A stretch of 64,000 nucleotides of DNA from an uncultured Alphaproteobacteria bacterium (GTDB lineage Bacteria > Pseudomonadota > Alphaproteobacteria > HIMB59): the NCBI GenBank assembly GCA_902574995.1, contig CACGPP010000005.1, positions 32,980-96,979 on the forward strand. The letters are read 5' to 3'. The position numbers and the translations under genes are program-made. Of the stretch, positions 52,524 to 62,379 are shown piece by piece. Position 1 is the first letter of the stretch, and each line of letters begins with the position of its first letter. Under the pieces are notes generated by a model, which was not told where the DNA came from, made no database searches, and worked only from the letters and a program-made list of their open reading frames with translations.

Positions 52524-52949
52524 ATGAAACAGGTTTTTTTAAGCTATCACGATATACATACTGATTGTATAAAATTAGCAAAATTAATAAAAAAAAAATA
52601 TAAACCTAAAAAACTAATTCTCATATCTAGGGGTGGCCTCATACCAGGGTCTATTATTGCTAATTATTTAGGAATTCAGGATATTGATGTTATTGCTCTT
52701 AAAACTTACTCAGACAGAAGAAAAAATAATGATATTAGGATTTTTAAAAGAATTAAGTCTGAGAAAAAACTGGTTGTAATTGATGATTTAGTTGACAGCG
52801 GTGACACAGCAAAAATAGTTAAAGATATGATGCCAAATTCAAAGTTTGTTGTTTTATATGCTAAGACTTCAGGAAAAAAACAAGCCGATCTTCATTTATA
52901 TGATTTTAAAGATAAAGACTGGCTTGTTTTTCCTTGGGAACAGGATTAA
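52524..52949 (+). CDS. gpt: Xanthine-guanine phosphoribosyltransferase
   Basis: LILISRGGLIPGSIIANYLGI, LVVIDDLVDSGDTAKIVKDM PRPP motif, DWLVFPWEQD. Confidence 0.88.
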   Translation: MKQVFLSYHDIHTDCIKLAKLIKKKYKPKKLILISRGGLIPGSIIANYLGIQDIDVIALKTYSDRRKNNDIRIFKRIKSEKKLVVIDDLVDSGDTAKIVKDMMPNSKFVVLYAKTSGKKQADLHLYDFKDKDWLVFPWEQD

Positions 52950-52963
52950 ATATTTATTTTATT

Positions 52964-54034
52964 CTATTGAGGCACCTCTCCGTCTATACCTTGAACATAA
53001 AACATCATAGAGGCCAACATACCATCGTCAGCGACTTCGCCCTCTTTGACAACAAGTTCACCAGCTTGATTATAAATAGGACCTTCGAATGAATGAAGAG
53101 TTCCATTTTCAATTGCTGTTTCCATACTTTTTGCTTCCAAAATTAAGTCTAATGGTAAGAGTTTTGTGTTATAAGGTGACATTTCTACCATACCGTCCTT
53201 AAACCCCTGCCATGTATCTTCGGAAGACCATGTGCCATCAACAACCGCTTGCGCTTTTGCAGCATAGTAAGGTCCCCAGATATCCTCAATCGAAGTCATA
53301 TGAGAATTTGGGCAGAATGCTTCTTGATTTGAGGCTTGACCAAAAGCAAGTACTCCAGCTTTTTCGGCAGCTTGGCACGGTGCATATGAGTCAGTATGTT
53401 GAACTATTATATCTGCACCTTGGTTTATCAAAGTGTTCGCTGCATCAGCCTCTTTTCCAGGATCATACCAAGAATAATTCCAAATAATTTTAATTTTTAC
53501 ATCAGGATTGACTTTAGAGGCAGCTAAATAAAATGCATTAATTCCTCTTATAACCTCTGGTATGGGAAAAGAAACTATATATCCAATAGTATTAGTCTTA
53601 GTCATTTTACCAGCAATGTGTCCAATAATAGTTCTACCCTCGTAAAATCTTGCAGAATATGTTGAAACATTATCCATTCTCTTAAACCCAGTAGCGTGCT
53701 CAAATTTGACATCTGGAAACTCTTTAGCTACCTCAAGAGTTTGATCCATGTAATTGAAAGACGTTGTGAAAATTAGATCATGACCTGATGCGGCTAATTT
53801 TCTAATAGCTCTGACTGCATCAGCATTTTCAGGGACATTTTCTATGTAAGTTGTTGAAATTGAGTCTCCTAGCGCATTTTCCATGTAAATTCTGCCTTGA
53901 TCATGCATGTATGTCCATCCGTGATCACCTGGAGGTCCAATATATATAAAGCCAATTTTCTTTTGATCAGCGTGAACTGCAGATACAGAAATTACAGCTA
54001 AAAATGAGAGAATAGTGAGTATTTTTCTTAACAT
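52964..54034 (-). CDS. BMP-family ABC transporter substrate-binding protein
   Basis: KIGFIYIGPPGDHGWTYMHDQGR; signal peptide. Confidence 0.92.
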   Translation of the reverse strand: MLRKILTILSFLAVISVSAVHADQKKIGFIYIGPPGDHGWTYMHDQGRIYMENALGDSISTTYIENVPENADAVRAIRKLAASGHDLIFTTSFNYMDQTLEVAKEFPDVKFEHATGFKRMDNVSTYSARFYEGRTIIGHIAGKMTKTNTIGYIVSFPIPEVIRGINAFYLAASKVNPDVKIKIIWNYSWYDPGKEADAANTLINQGADIIVQHTDSYAPCQAAEKAGVLAFGQASNQEAFCPNSHMTSIEDIWGPYYAAKAQAVVDGTWSSEDTWQGFKDGMVEMSPYNTKLLPLDLILEAKSMETAIENGTLHSFEGPIYNQAGELVVKEGEVADDGMLASMMFYVQGIDGEVPQ

Positions 54035-54184
54035 ATTTAAATCCTATCTTTTAAAAATTAATAAAATTTATTATAGAGCTAATTTCATTAATAAATAATG
54101 AATCTAGTTAATAATAAATATGTTATTAATTTATAACAAAAAAGAAATAGATGCCCTTTATATGAAAAAAAATAAGTGGATAAC

Positions 54185-55054
54185 CTATTGATTTTTTTCA
54201 AAAGGTATATTTAAAGATGATGGCGCACTAAGTTTAAGTCTAAGTTTGTTGGATGAAATAAAAACTAACACAATAATCGTTGCCAAATATGGCATCATGT
54301 TAAAAAATTGACCTGGTAATTTAACACCTATGGCTTGTAAGTTCATTTGCATAATCGCAACGCCTCCAAAGATATAAGCACCAACTAATAACCTCCAAGG
54401 CTTCCACGTCGCAAAAACAACTAAAGCAAGAGCTATCCAACCCCTACCAGCAGTCATACCCTCTTGCCACATTGGGGCATAACATATTGAAATATAATAA
54501 CCTGCTAGAGAACTCATAACACCACCGAAAATAATAGTTAAATATCTTGTTTTTATAACATTATATCCCAAGGCGTATGCTGAGTTATGATTTTCACCAA
54601 CAGCTCTGACTATGAGGCCAGTTTTTGTTTTTGATAAAAAATAAGCAACAAAAAAAACTAACAAAAAAGATATCACTATGAAATAATAAGGATTTAATCC
54701 ATCTATGGGTGTTCCACCAAATTTTTTACCAAGCATTGCACTTAATCCAATACCAAAAATAGTTAATGCTAATCCAGTCGCTATTTGATTAGTCATAAGG
54801 TTTAACACTAGAAAAGCAAAAATTCCTGACAGAATTACTCCAGATATTATTGATAAAAATAAGGAATAAAAATAATTACCAGTTATTACTAAAGTAATAA
54901 ATCCTGTTACTGCTCCAACTAACATCAATCCCTCTAATCCGAGATTGAGGACGCCACTTTTTTCAGTAACCAACTCACCAATTCCAGCAAAAACAAGAGG
55001 CGTTGTCGATATTAAAACTATATTTAAGATGCCTATAATTAGCTCGATACTCAT
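54185..55054 (-). CDS. BMP-type (nucleoside) ABC transporter permease
   Basis: TTPLVFAGIGELVTEKSGVLNLGLEGLMLVGAVTGF. Confidence 0.9.
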   Translation of the reverse strand: MSIELIIGILNIVLISTTPLVFAGIGELVTEKSGVLNLGLEGLMLVGAVTGFITLVITGNYFYSLFLSIISGVILSGIFAFLVLNLMTNQIATGLALTIFGIGLSAMLGKKFGGTPIDGLNPYYFIVISFLLVFFVAYFLSKTKTGLIVRAVGENHNSAYALGYNVIKTRYLTIIFGGVMSSLAGYYISICYAPMWQEGMTAGRGWIALALVVFATWKPWRLLVGAYIFGGVAIMQMNLQAIGVKLPGQFFNMMPYLATIIVLVFISSNKLRLKLSAPSSLNIPFEKNQ

Positions 55055-56112
55055 TTAATAAATACCTTATATTTATTTAAAAAATCTGTGCCTAACAAAA
55101 AGAATAGAACTAAACCCTGGAATACAAAACCTACTGCAGAAGGTATCTTAAGAAATAATTGTGCATCCTCAGCGCCTAAATATGTTAATGCAATTAGTAA
55201 GGAGGATAAAATTATACCAAAAGGATTCAATCTACCCAAAAATGCAACAATTATTGCAGTAAAACCATAATTAGGAGAAATATCTCTATACAATAAACCT
55301 ATAGGTCCTGAAACCTCAAATAGCCCAGCTAATCCTGCGCATGCTCCACTTATAATAAATGTATAAAAAATTAAATTTTTATATTTAAAACCAGCATATT
55401 GAGATGCTTTTGAACTCAAGCCAGTAACTTTCAGTTTAAATCCAAATAATGTTTTGTTGTAAATAATATAAGTTATCAAACAAATTATTAATGCAAAATA
55501 GACACCAATGTGAACACGAAGGCCATCAATTAATACAGGGAGTCTTCCAGCATCAGGAAAAGGCATTGATTTAGGCAAACCATATCCTGCAGGGTCTTTC
55601 CACGGACCAACAACAAAATAATCCAGAATATAAAGAGCCACATAGGTTAACATCAAACTAGTTAAAATTTCATTTGTATTAAATTTTGTTTTAAGAATAG
55701 CGGGTATAGTTGCCCAAAATGCTCCTCCTATAGCGCCAAATAAAATCATTAATGGAAGTAAAAAAAAACTTGTCGAGTCATTAAATAATAGTCCAATACC
55801 ACCGCCAAATATTGCTCCCATTGTTAATTGCCCCTCAGCTCCAATATTGTAAATATTGTTTTTGAAACAATAAGATAATCCTAAAGCAATAATTGCAAGT
55901 GGTGTAGCTTTTACAAATAATTCCGAAATACCGTAAGAATTTGAAATAGGGCTGATAAAAAAAATTTTAAAAGACTCAATAGGACTTAAATCCAAAATTA
56001 AAAAAATAAATGAGCCAAAAAATAAAGTTAAAGCTACTGCAACTAATGGTGACAAATAAAATATTAAATTTGAGTAATCTTCTCTTAATTGTACTCTAAT
56101 CAAAAAGACCAC
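55051..56112 (-). CDS. BMP-type (nucleoside) ABC transporter permease
   Basis: ATPLAIIALGLSYCFKNNIYNIGAEGQLTMGAIFGGGIGL. Confidence 0.9.
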   Translation of the reverse strand: MVFLIRVQLREDYSNLIFYLSPLVAVALTLFFGSFIFLILDLSPIESFKIFFISPISNSYGISELFVKATPLAIIALGLSYCFKNNIYNIGAEGQLTMGAIFGGGIGLLFNDSTSFFLLPLMILFGAIGGAFWATIPAILKTKFNTNEILTSLMLTYVALYILDYFVVGPWKDPAGYGLPKSMPFPDAGRLPVLIDGLRVHIGVYFALIICLITYIIYNKTLFGFKLKVTGLSSKASQYAGFKYKNLIFYTFIISGACAGLAGLFEVSGPIGLLYRDISPNYGFTAIIVAFLGRLNPFGIILSSLLIALTYLGAEDAQLFLKIPSAVGFVFQGLVLFFLLGTDFLNKYKVFIK

Positions 56113-57598
56113 CCATATACTTGCCTAATTTGGTGATATTTATATTTTCTACATTTAAGGGATTTGACAGAGACCCCTCATATAAAACCGAAATTCTGTG
56201 ACACACTTCAAGTAATTCATCTAAATCGTGTGAGATAATAATAATAGATACTCCCTTTTGTGATAATTCTACAATTGTTTTCTTAATAAATGCTTCAGAA
56301 CCTGCATCTATGCCCCATGTAGGTTGAGATAGAATTAATAGCTCAGGATTTGACATAATTTCTCTTCCAATGATAAATTTTTGAAGATTTCCTCCAGAAA
56401 GTTTACCGGCTTTGACATTAAAAGAGGGGGTATCCACATTAAAATTTTTTATAACATCACTTGCATAAGAGTTAATCTTTTCAAAGTTTATAAAATCACC
56501 TTTCTTGAATTCACTTTTATGGTTCATGCTTAAAAATATATTTTCAGATAAAGACATCTCAGGTACTGCACTATGGCCTAGCCTCTCCTCAGTAACAAAT
56601 GAGATAGAAAGAGATTTTCTTTGAAAAGTCGATAAATCATTAATATTTGAATCTTTAAAAATGATATCTCCACTAAATTCATAATCGTTTTCATTAAGTA
56701 AAATTTCCATTAATTCTTTCTGGCCATTTCCTGCTACTCCAGCAATTCCAAAAATTTGTCCTTTTTTTAAATTTAAATTAATTTTATTTAAATTAATTCT
56801 AAAAGGGTCTTTAGATTGAGTTGATAAATTTTTAATATTCAAAATTTCCTCAGAAAAATTAATGTCACTTACCTGTTTTGCTTTAGATACTTTATAACCT
56901 AGCATTTTATATCCTAAAGTTTCAGGATCCTCATTTTGAGTCGTAATTGTGCTTACAACTTTTCCATTCCTCATAATTGTTACATAATCAGACAAATTTA
57001 TAATTTCTTCTAATTTATGAGATATGAAAATAACTGTTAAACCATCTTTGACTAAATTTTTTATAATTATAAATAATTTACTAATTTCATCTGGTGTAAG
57101 AACAGAAGTAGGTTCGTCCATGATTAAAATTTTTGGGCTATTCAATAATGACCTAACAATTTCAACGGATTGCCTCTGACCAACAGATAGAGAACTAATA
57201 GGAGAATTTAAATTTAAATTAAAACCGTACTTATCGCATATTGTCTTAGACTTCTTTTTTAATCTAGTTAAAGATATATTTTCATTCATACCAAGTATTA
57301 AATTTTCAGCTACAGTAAGTGACTCAAATAAACTGAAATGTTGAAAAACCATATTTATACCTAAGTTTTTTGCAGTAGATGGTGAATTAATTATTGCTAA
57401 ATCAGAATTTATTAAAATTTCACCACTATCAGGTTTTACATGTCCATATAAAATTTTTACTAATGTTGACTTTCCTGCACCATTTTCACCTAAGATTGCA
57501 TGAATTGATTGCTCTCTGATTTTAAATGAAACATCATCATTGGCTATGACTCCGGGATAGGATTTGTGAATATTTTTAAATTCGACTATGGATTGCAT
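56096..57598 (-). CDS. BMP-type (nucleoside) ABC transporter, duplicated ATPase domains
   Basis: GENGAGKSTLVKILYGHVKPDSG, LSVGQRQSVEIVRSLL, second domain GVAGNGQKELMEILL...LSGGNLQKFIIGREI. Confidence 0.92.
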   Translation of the reverse strand: MQSIVEFKNIHKSYPGVIANDDVSFKIREQSIHAILGENGAGKSTLVKILYGHVKPDSGEILINSDLAIINSPSTAKNLGINMVFQHFSLFESLTVAENLILGMNENISLTRLKKKSKTICDKYGFNLNLNSPISSLSVGQRQSVEIVRSLLNSPKILIMDEPTSVLTPDEISKLFIIIKNLVKDGLTVIFISHKLEEIINLSDYVTIMRNGKVVSTITTQNEDPETLGYKMLGYKVSKAKQVSDINFSEEILNIKNLSTQSKDPFRINLNKINLNLKKGQIFGIAGVAGNGQKELMEILLNENDYEFSGDIIFKDSNINDLSTFQRKSLSISFVTEERLGHSAVPEMSLSENIFLSMNHKSEFKKGDFINFEKINSYASDVIKNFNVDTPSFNVKAGKLSGGNLQKFIIGREIMSNPELLILSQPTWGIDAGSEAFIKKTIVELSQKGVSIIIISHDLDELLEVCHRISVLYEGSLSNPLNVENINITKLGKYMGGLFD

Positions 57599-57657
57599 AA
57601 ATATTAATAGATTCGTTTTTTTTAAGATTAAATTGTTTTTTTTAATTTAGGATAAAA

Positions 57658-58245
57658 TTATAAATATAAAGGTTCTGAATCATAAGATGACCAAAGATAC
57701 CACGTTACAATAGTTGAATAATTTCGCCATTTGTTAGAATGAAAAGAAAATTTGGATAAATTTTTATCTCTATAATATTTCTTATAAGCATTGATGAAAC
57801 CAAGGTCTCCTATTGGCATTATATTAGGTAAACCTAAATAAAATATACAAAACATTTCAGCAGTCCATTTACCAATGCCAAAAATTTGAGTTAAATTATC
57901 ATTAACTTTTTCAAAATTACTTTTACTTAATTTTATATCAGTTACTAAATGGTAATTTTCTAAAAGTGAAATTAAACACTTTTTCTTATTTTTACTTAAA
58001 GGTAAATTTTTTATTCTGTTTTTGTTTGTTTTAAAATTTTTAAAATTTATAGGACCTATTATGCTCTTAGAGTTTTTATAAATAGACATAGCAGCAGAAA
58101 CAGATATTTGCTGTGAACATATAGATTTAAATAGAACATCAAATTTATTTTTATTTGTTTTTAGTTGGTGATTTGGATTATAGTATACTTTAAAGATAGG
58201 GTCATTCTTTAATAAATAAGCACAACCTTTTTTCCAATAAATCAT
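57658..58245 (-). CDS. DNA-3-methyladenine glycosylase II-like HhH-GPD protein
   Basis: LFKSICSQQISVSAAMSIY, LTQIFGIGKWTAEMFCIFYLGLPNIMPIGDLG. Confidence 0.85.
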   Translation of the reverse strand: MIYWKKGCAYLLKNDPIFKVYYNPNHQLKTNKNKFDVLFKSICSQQISVSAAMSIYKNSKSIIGPINFKNFKTNKNRIKNLPLSKNKKKCLISLLENYHLVTDIKLSKSNFEKVNDNLTQIFGIGKWTAEMFCIFYLGLPNIMPIGDLGFINAYKKYYRDKNLSKFSFHSNKWRNYSTIVTWYLWSSYDSEPLYL

Positions 58246-59111
58246 TGATCATTAAATGACTTGACTAAACTTGAAGTATCATATTTTTTATAAATTGTAT
58301 TTTGTAAACTTTTATACTTATTAAAGACACTTTTTGTAAGATTTAAGTTTAATTTAGTTTTTTTTGCTTGTTGCAAAACATATTTTAAATCTTTGGTCAT
58401 TAATTCTGTAGAAAAACCAAAATTAAATTTATTTTTGGTAAGTGTTGGATACCTGTTAGTAAATTGCCAAGAATTAGCTGCACCATTTTTTATAGCATTA
58501 AAAATTTTTTTTTGATCAAGTTTATTTTTTTTGCTGAAGAGATAAGCTTCTGATATTGAGTATAAGATACCACATATTAAAATTTGATTAGTAAATTTAG
58601 TTAATTGACCTGATCCTAATTTTCCCATATGAGTTATATTTTTAGAGTAAAAGGAAATTATTCTTTTTGATTTATTAAAGTTTGACTCAGTTCCACCAAC
58701 CATTACTGATAAAGAAGCTTTTTTAGCGCCCTCTTCTCCACCTGTAATAGGAGCATCTAAAAATTTTAGTTTTCTTTGTTTAAACAACCGAGAGAGTAAA
58801 TCTATTTGTCTTAATGATATAGTTGAGTGATCAATAATGATTGAATTTTTGTGAAAATTTGACGTTTTTACAAACTTATTAAAAAAAGAATTTACTGCAT
58901 GATCATCTTTTAAGCAAGAAATAATAAAGTCAAATTTAATATCATTTTTAAAATTATAACTTTCAGCTATAAATTTTTTTTTCCATTTAAATTCAACTGA
59001 TTTAGTTCTATTGAATACGAATAGTTTGAAATTTTTATTTTTGGATAAATATCCAGCCATATGGAAACCCATTTTCCCAAGTCCAACAAATAAAATCTTA
59101 TAAGTTGGCAT
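58242..59111 (-). CDS. 3-hydroxyisobutyrate dehydrogenase-family NAD(P)-binding oxidoreductase
   Basis: ILFVGLGKMGFHMAGYLSKN, FLDAPITGGEEGAKKASLSVMVGG. Confidence 0.9.
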   Translation of the reverse strand: MPTYKILFVGLGKMGFHMAGYLSKNKNFKLFVFNRTKSVEFKWKKKFIAESYNFKNDIKFDFIISCLKDDHAVNSFFNKFVKTSNFHKNSIIIDHSTISLRQIDLLSRLFKQRKLKFLDAPITGGEEGAKKASLSVMVGGTESNFNKSKRIISFYSKNITHMGKLGSGQLTKFTNQILICGILYSISEAYLFSKKNKLDQKKIFNAIKNGAANSWQFTNRYPTLTKNKFNFGFSTELMTKDLKYVLQQAKKTKLNLNLTKSVFNKYKSLQNTIYKKYDTSSLVKSFNDQ

Positions 59112-59814
59112 AAAAAATTATTTTTTTTTCTAATTTTGAATAATCAAATTCCATATTTGGAAGATTTGTTTCAAAATTTAATAACTTCAAAAAACTCATT
59201 GCTGGAAATAAATCCCAAATTTTTGACCCGTACACGGTTAAAAAAGATCTTTCACCCTCTATAGCTTCAATAACATCGTAACCTATAGATCTTGATCTAA
59301 TTTTTTCTGTGTAAGAGTTAATAATATCTTTAAAATAAATTTTTGCATGCTCGCCCAAAAATCCAATTTGATTGGTATATAATCGGGGCTTTATTTGTTT
59401 ATGATTTTTAAAAATTAAATTGTTATGAGTATGGTAAAATACATCTCCAATGGGATCATATATTATAGCAAATTCACATTGAGTTGATTTTATAAAAGAT
59501 AGCATAATAGCAACTTTATTAATACCGTTTATAAAATTTCTTGTTCCATCAATAGGATCTACTGTTAAATATTCATTTTTTCGAATTAACTCTGAATTTC
59601 CCTCTTCTGAGATGATATTAGAGAATCCAATATTTTTAAAATATTCAATTAATTCATTCTCTATAATCACATCATAGCATGTAACTTTGGAATTATCTTC
59701 TTTAGTTGACACCTCACTTTCACTTAGTTTTCCAATATTTGGAATGATTTTTTCAGTAGCAACTTTCTTAAGAAAAGTATGAGTTTCTAAAAAAAAATTA
59801 TGCTCAATCATCAT
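59098..59814 (-). CDS. Inositol monophosphatase-family phosphatase
   Basis: IISEEGNSELI, YLTVDPIDGTRNFINGINKVAIML. Confidence 0.88.
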   Translation of the reverse strand: MMIEHNFFLETHTFLKKVATEKIIPNIGKLSESEVSTKEDNSKVTCYDVIIENELIEYFKNIGFSNIISEEGNSELIRKNEYLTVDPIDGTRNFINGINKVAIMLSFIKSTQCEFAIIYDPIGDVFYHTHNNLIFKNHKQIKPRLYTNQIGFLGEHAKIYFKDIINSYTEKIRSRSIGYDVIEAIEGERSFLTVYGSKIWDLFPAMSFLKLLNFETNLPNMEFDYSKLEKKIIFYANL

Positions 59815-61132
59815 TAATTATTTTTTCTAAAACATGGGAGTCTTTTTGTGAGACGCATAAAATTAATATATCGTTATTTAAAGGAATATGATCATTATTT
59901 TTTAATTCCAAAGTTTCATTTGTCAATGTGCAGACATGATTAATAACTTTAGATTTTTTGATATTTTCATATATTTCATTTTTATAATTTATTTCATAAA
60001 TTAGATACTCATCTTTAAATATAGAATGGTAAGATAAAAGAGAACCTTTAGAAATTTTTTCAATAATTCTTGATGTTGTCAACTCCCGAGGATTTATAAT
60101 AACATCTATGCCTAAATCATTAGCAAAGGATGAGTAAGATTCGTTGTTTATCACAGATATGACAGATTTAGTGCCTCTTTTTTTTGCAATTATAGAAAGT
60201 ATTGTATTTATTTGATCATTATCTGTAACGGTTATAACTAAATCAGAATTATTTAATTTTATCTCCTCATAAAGTGTCTGATCAAGAGCATCTCCATGAA
60301 AAATTGTTGTATTTTTAAGCATACCAGCTAAATAATTACATCTATCTTTGTTTAGCTCTAAAATTTTTAAGTTAATTTCTTGATCATCTTGTTCAATTAA
60401 AGTGGATAAATTTTGACCAATATTCCCCCCACCAACAATCAATACATCCAATACATAATCTTTAAAACCAAAGAACTTAATGAGATTATTTATATATCTT
60501 CTCTTAATTAACAAGTATAGTTGATCTGAGATAGATATATTTTTAAAATCAAAGTTTATTTTATCCTCTTTACTGTGACCTAGATAACAAAGATTATTTG
60601 TTTTAAAAAAAAATTTTATTTCTTCAAAAGTGTGATTTTTAAATAAATCAGAGGACTGCATTCCAATTAATAAATAATCTTGTGTTATTAAAGACTCACT
60701 GAAAAAAGCACCAGGTAAATGAATTTTCTCAAAAATATTATTTGAAACCTCCCATTCAGGAGATATGATATGATCAAGAAATTTATTGGACTCTATTAAC
60801 AATGATTTATTTTCTTCTAAAATTAAATTTTGGTTTCTAACCCTTGCTATTGATTTATCAACATTTAAAAATTCTTTAGCAAATTTACTTGTTATTATAT
60901 TTTTTTCATCACTTCGTGTAACAGCTATAAAATAATCAATTTTCGTGTCAAAATTCTTGTAGAAAGAGGGGTTTAAAGGGTCATCATAAATTGTTTTAAT
61001 GTCAAATCTCTCAGCTAAATTTTTTAATTCATTTGCATCATCATCTAAAAGAAATACATTTTTTCCTTGTTCAGATAACTTTTTAGCAAGATTTGCACCA
61101 ACAATTCCGGAACCCAATATTAGTATATTCAT
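59804..61132 (-). CDS. trkA: Trk system potassium uptake regulator TrkA
   Basis: NILILGSGIVGANLAKKLSEQGKNVFLLDDD, second Rossmann VLIVGGGNIGQNLSTLIEQ. Confidence 0.9.
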   Translation of the reverse strand: MNILILGSGIVGANLAKKLSEQGKNVFLLDDDANELKNLAERFDIKTIYDDPLNPSFYKNFDTKIDYFIAVTRSDEKNIITSKFAKEFLNVDKSIARVRNQNLILEENKSLLIESNKFLDHIISPEWEVSNNIFEKIHLPGAFFSESLITQDYLLIGMQSSDLFKNHTFEEIKFFFKTNNLCYLGHSKEDKINFDFKNISISDQLYLLIKRRYINNLIKFFGFKDYVLDVLIVGGGNIGQNLSTLIEQDDQEINLKILELNKDRCNYLAGMLKNTTIFHGDALDQTLYEEIKLNNSDLVITVTDNDQINTILSIIAKKRGTKSVISVINNESYSSFANDLGIDVIINPRELTTSRIIEKISKGSLLSYHSIFKDEYLIYEINYKNEIYENIKKSKVINHVCTLTNETLELKNNDHIPLNNDILILCVSQKDSHVLEKIINDD

Positions 61133-62379
61133 TAATCTATTTTTATATTTAGTGATTTAACTTTACGATACAAAGATACCCTATCGAGCTTAAGCATTTT
61201 AGCAGTTAAAGTCATATTAAAGTTATTTATTTTTAATTTTTGAACTAAGTAATCTTTTTCAAATTTATCCTTTGCTTCTTTAAAATTTAAATCATAAAGA
61301 TCTTTACTATTAGTAGAATTATTCATTAGATCTTCAATTAGTTTTTTTGATACAAATAAACTATTGTTATTTAATAATCCTGTAATATTTTCAGATAAAT
61401 TCATGATTTCAAATATATTTCCAGGCCAAGTATGATTTAATAATAATCTCTGTACATCATTATCTATCTCAATTCTATTCTCAAACTTTTTAAGTGCAAA
61501 AATATTCAAATAATGTTTAAAAAGAGGAAAAATTTCATCTTTTCTTGTAGTCAGTGGATTCAATATCACTCTGTGATCAATATTGCTCACGAATGGATCT
61601 TTCATATCTAATTTTTTACTATCGAATATTATTGATGCATTTATTTTTTTACTTTTTACTAAATTTAAATAATTTAATAATTCAACTTGGTTAAAATTTT
61701 CATAATCGTTTAAATAAATAGTGAAATAATTATGTAAAGAACTTAATTTTAGTAGATCAGACTCGTTCATTAAATTTTCATTTAAATTAACAAATGTATC
61801 AGGATTATTTGAAGACAAATTCATATGAATAGTATTTGCAAGAAAGTTTTTTCCAATACCATTAGGCCCTATTATCAAAATAGAAGAATTATTTTTTATC
61901 TTTGATATTGTTTTAAAAACATTATCAATATAGTTACCGTAACCAATGGTGTCTATCTTAGAGTGAAAGGAAATTTTGTTTCTATAGTTATTTATTGTAA
62001 CGCGTTGTTTTAGTTCGAGTAAATTTTTTTGGATTATATGAATTAGTTTTTTAGTTTCAAATGGCTTTTCGATAAAATCATTCGCTCCTGCTTTAACAGA
62101 CTCTATTGCGTTATCTATATTTGCATGACCACTAAAGGAAACAATTACTAAATTTTCATATTTATTTTTTAAATATTCAATAATATCTATCCCTTGTTTT
62201 GTACTATTTTTTAGCCATAAATCGACTAATACAACATCATAATCAAAATTTCTTAATTCAAGATCAACAAATTCTTTATATGAATTTGAATACGTGACTT
62301 TATAACCATATTTAGAAAGAATAAGTGAAATTTGTTTACAAATTTCTAATTCATCATCAATTACTAATATTTTTGTCAT
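61132..62379 (-). CDS. ntrX: NtrX-type response regulator (receiver, AAA+, HTH)
   Basis: ILVIDDELEICKQISLILSKYGY, DVVLVDLWL, FIEKPFETKKLI, C-terminal NMTLTAKMLKLDRVSLYRKVKSLNI. Confidence 0.9.
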   Translation of the reverse strand: MTKILVIDDELEICKQISLILSKYGYKVTYSNSYKEFVDLELRNFDYDVVLVDLWLKNSTKQGIDIIEYLKNKYENLVIVSFSGHANIDNAIESVKAGANDFIEKPFETKKLIHIIQKNLLELKQRVTINNYRNKISFHSKIDTIGYGNYIDNVFKTISKIKNNSSILIIGPNGIGKNFLANTIHMNLSSNNPDTFVNLNENLMNESDLLKLSSLHNYFTIYLNDYENFNQVELLNYLNLVKSKKINASIIFDSKKLDMKDPFVSNIDHRVILNPLTTRKDEIFPLFKHYLNIFALKKFENRIEIDNDVQRLLLNHTWPGNIFEIMNLSENITGLLNNNSLFVSKKLIEDLMNNSTNSKDLYDLNFKEAKDKFEKDYLVQKLKINNFNMTLTAKMLKLDRVSLYRKVKSLNIKID

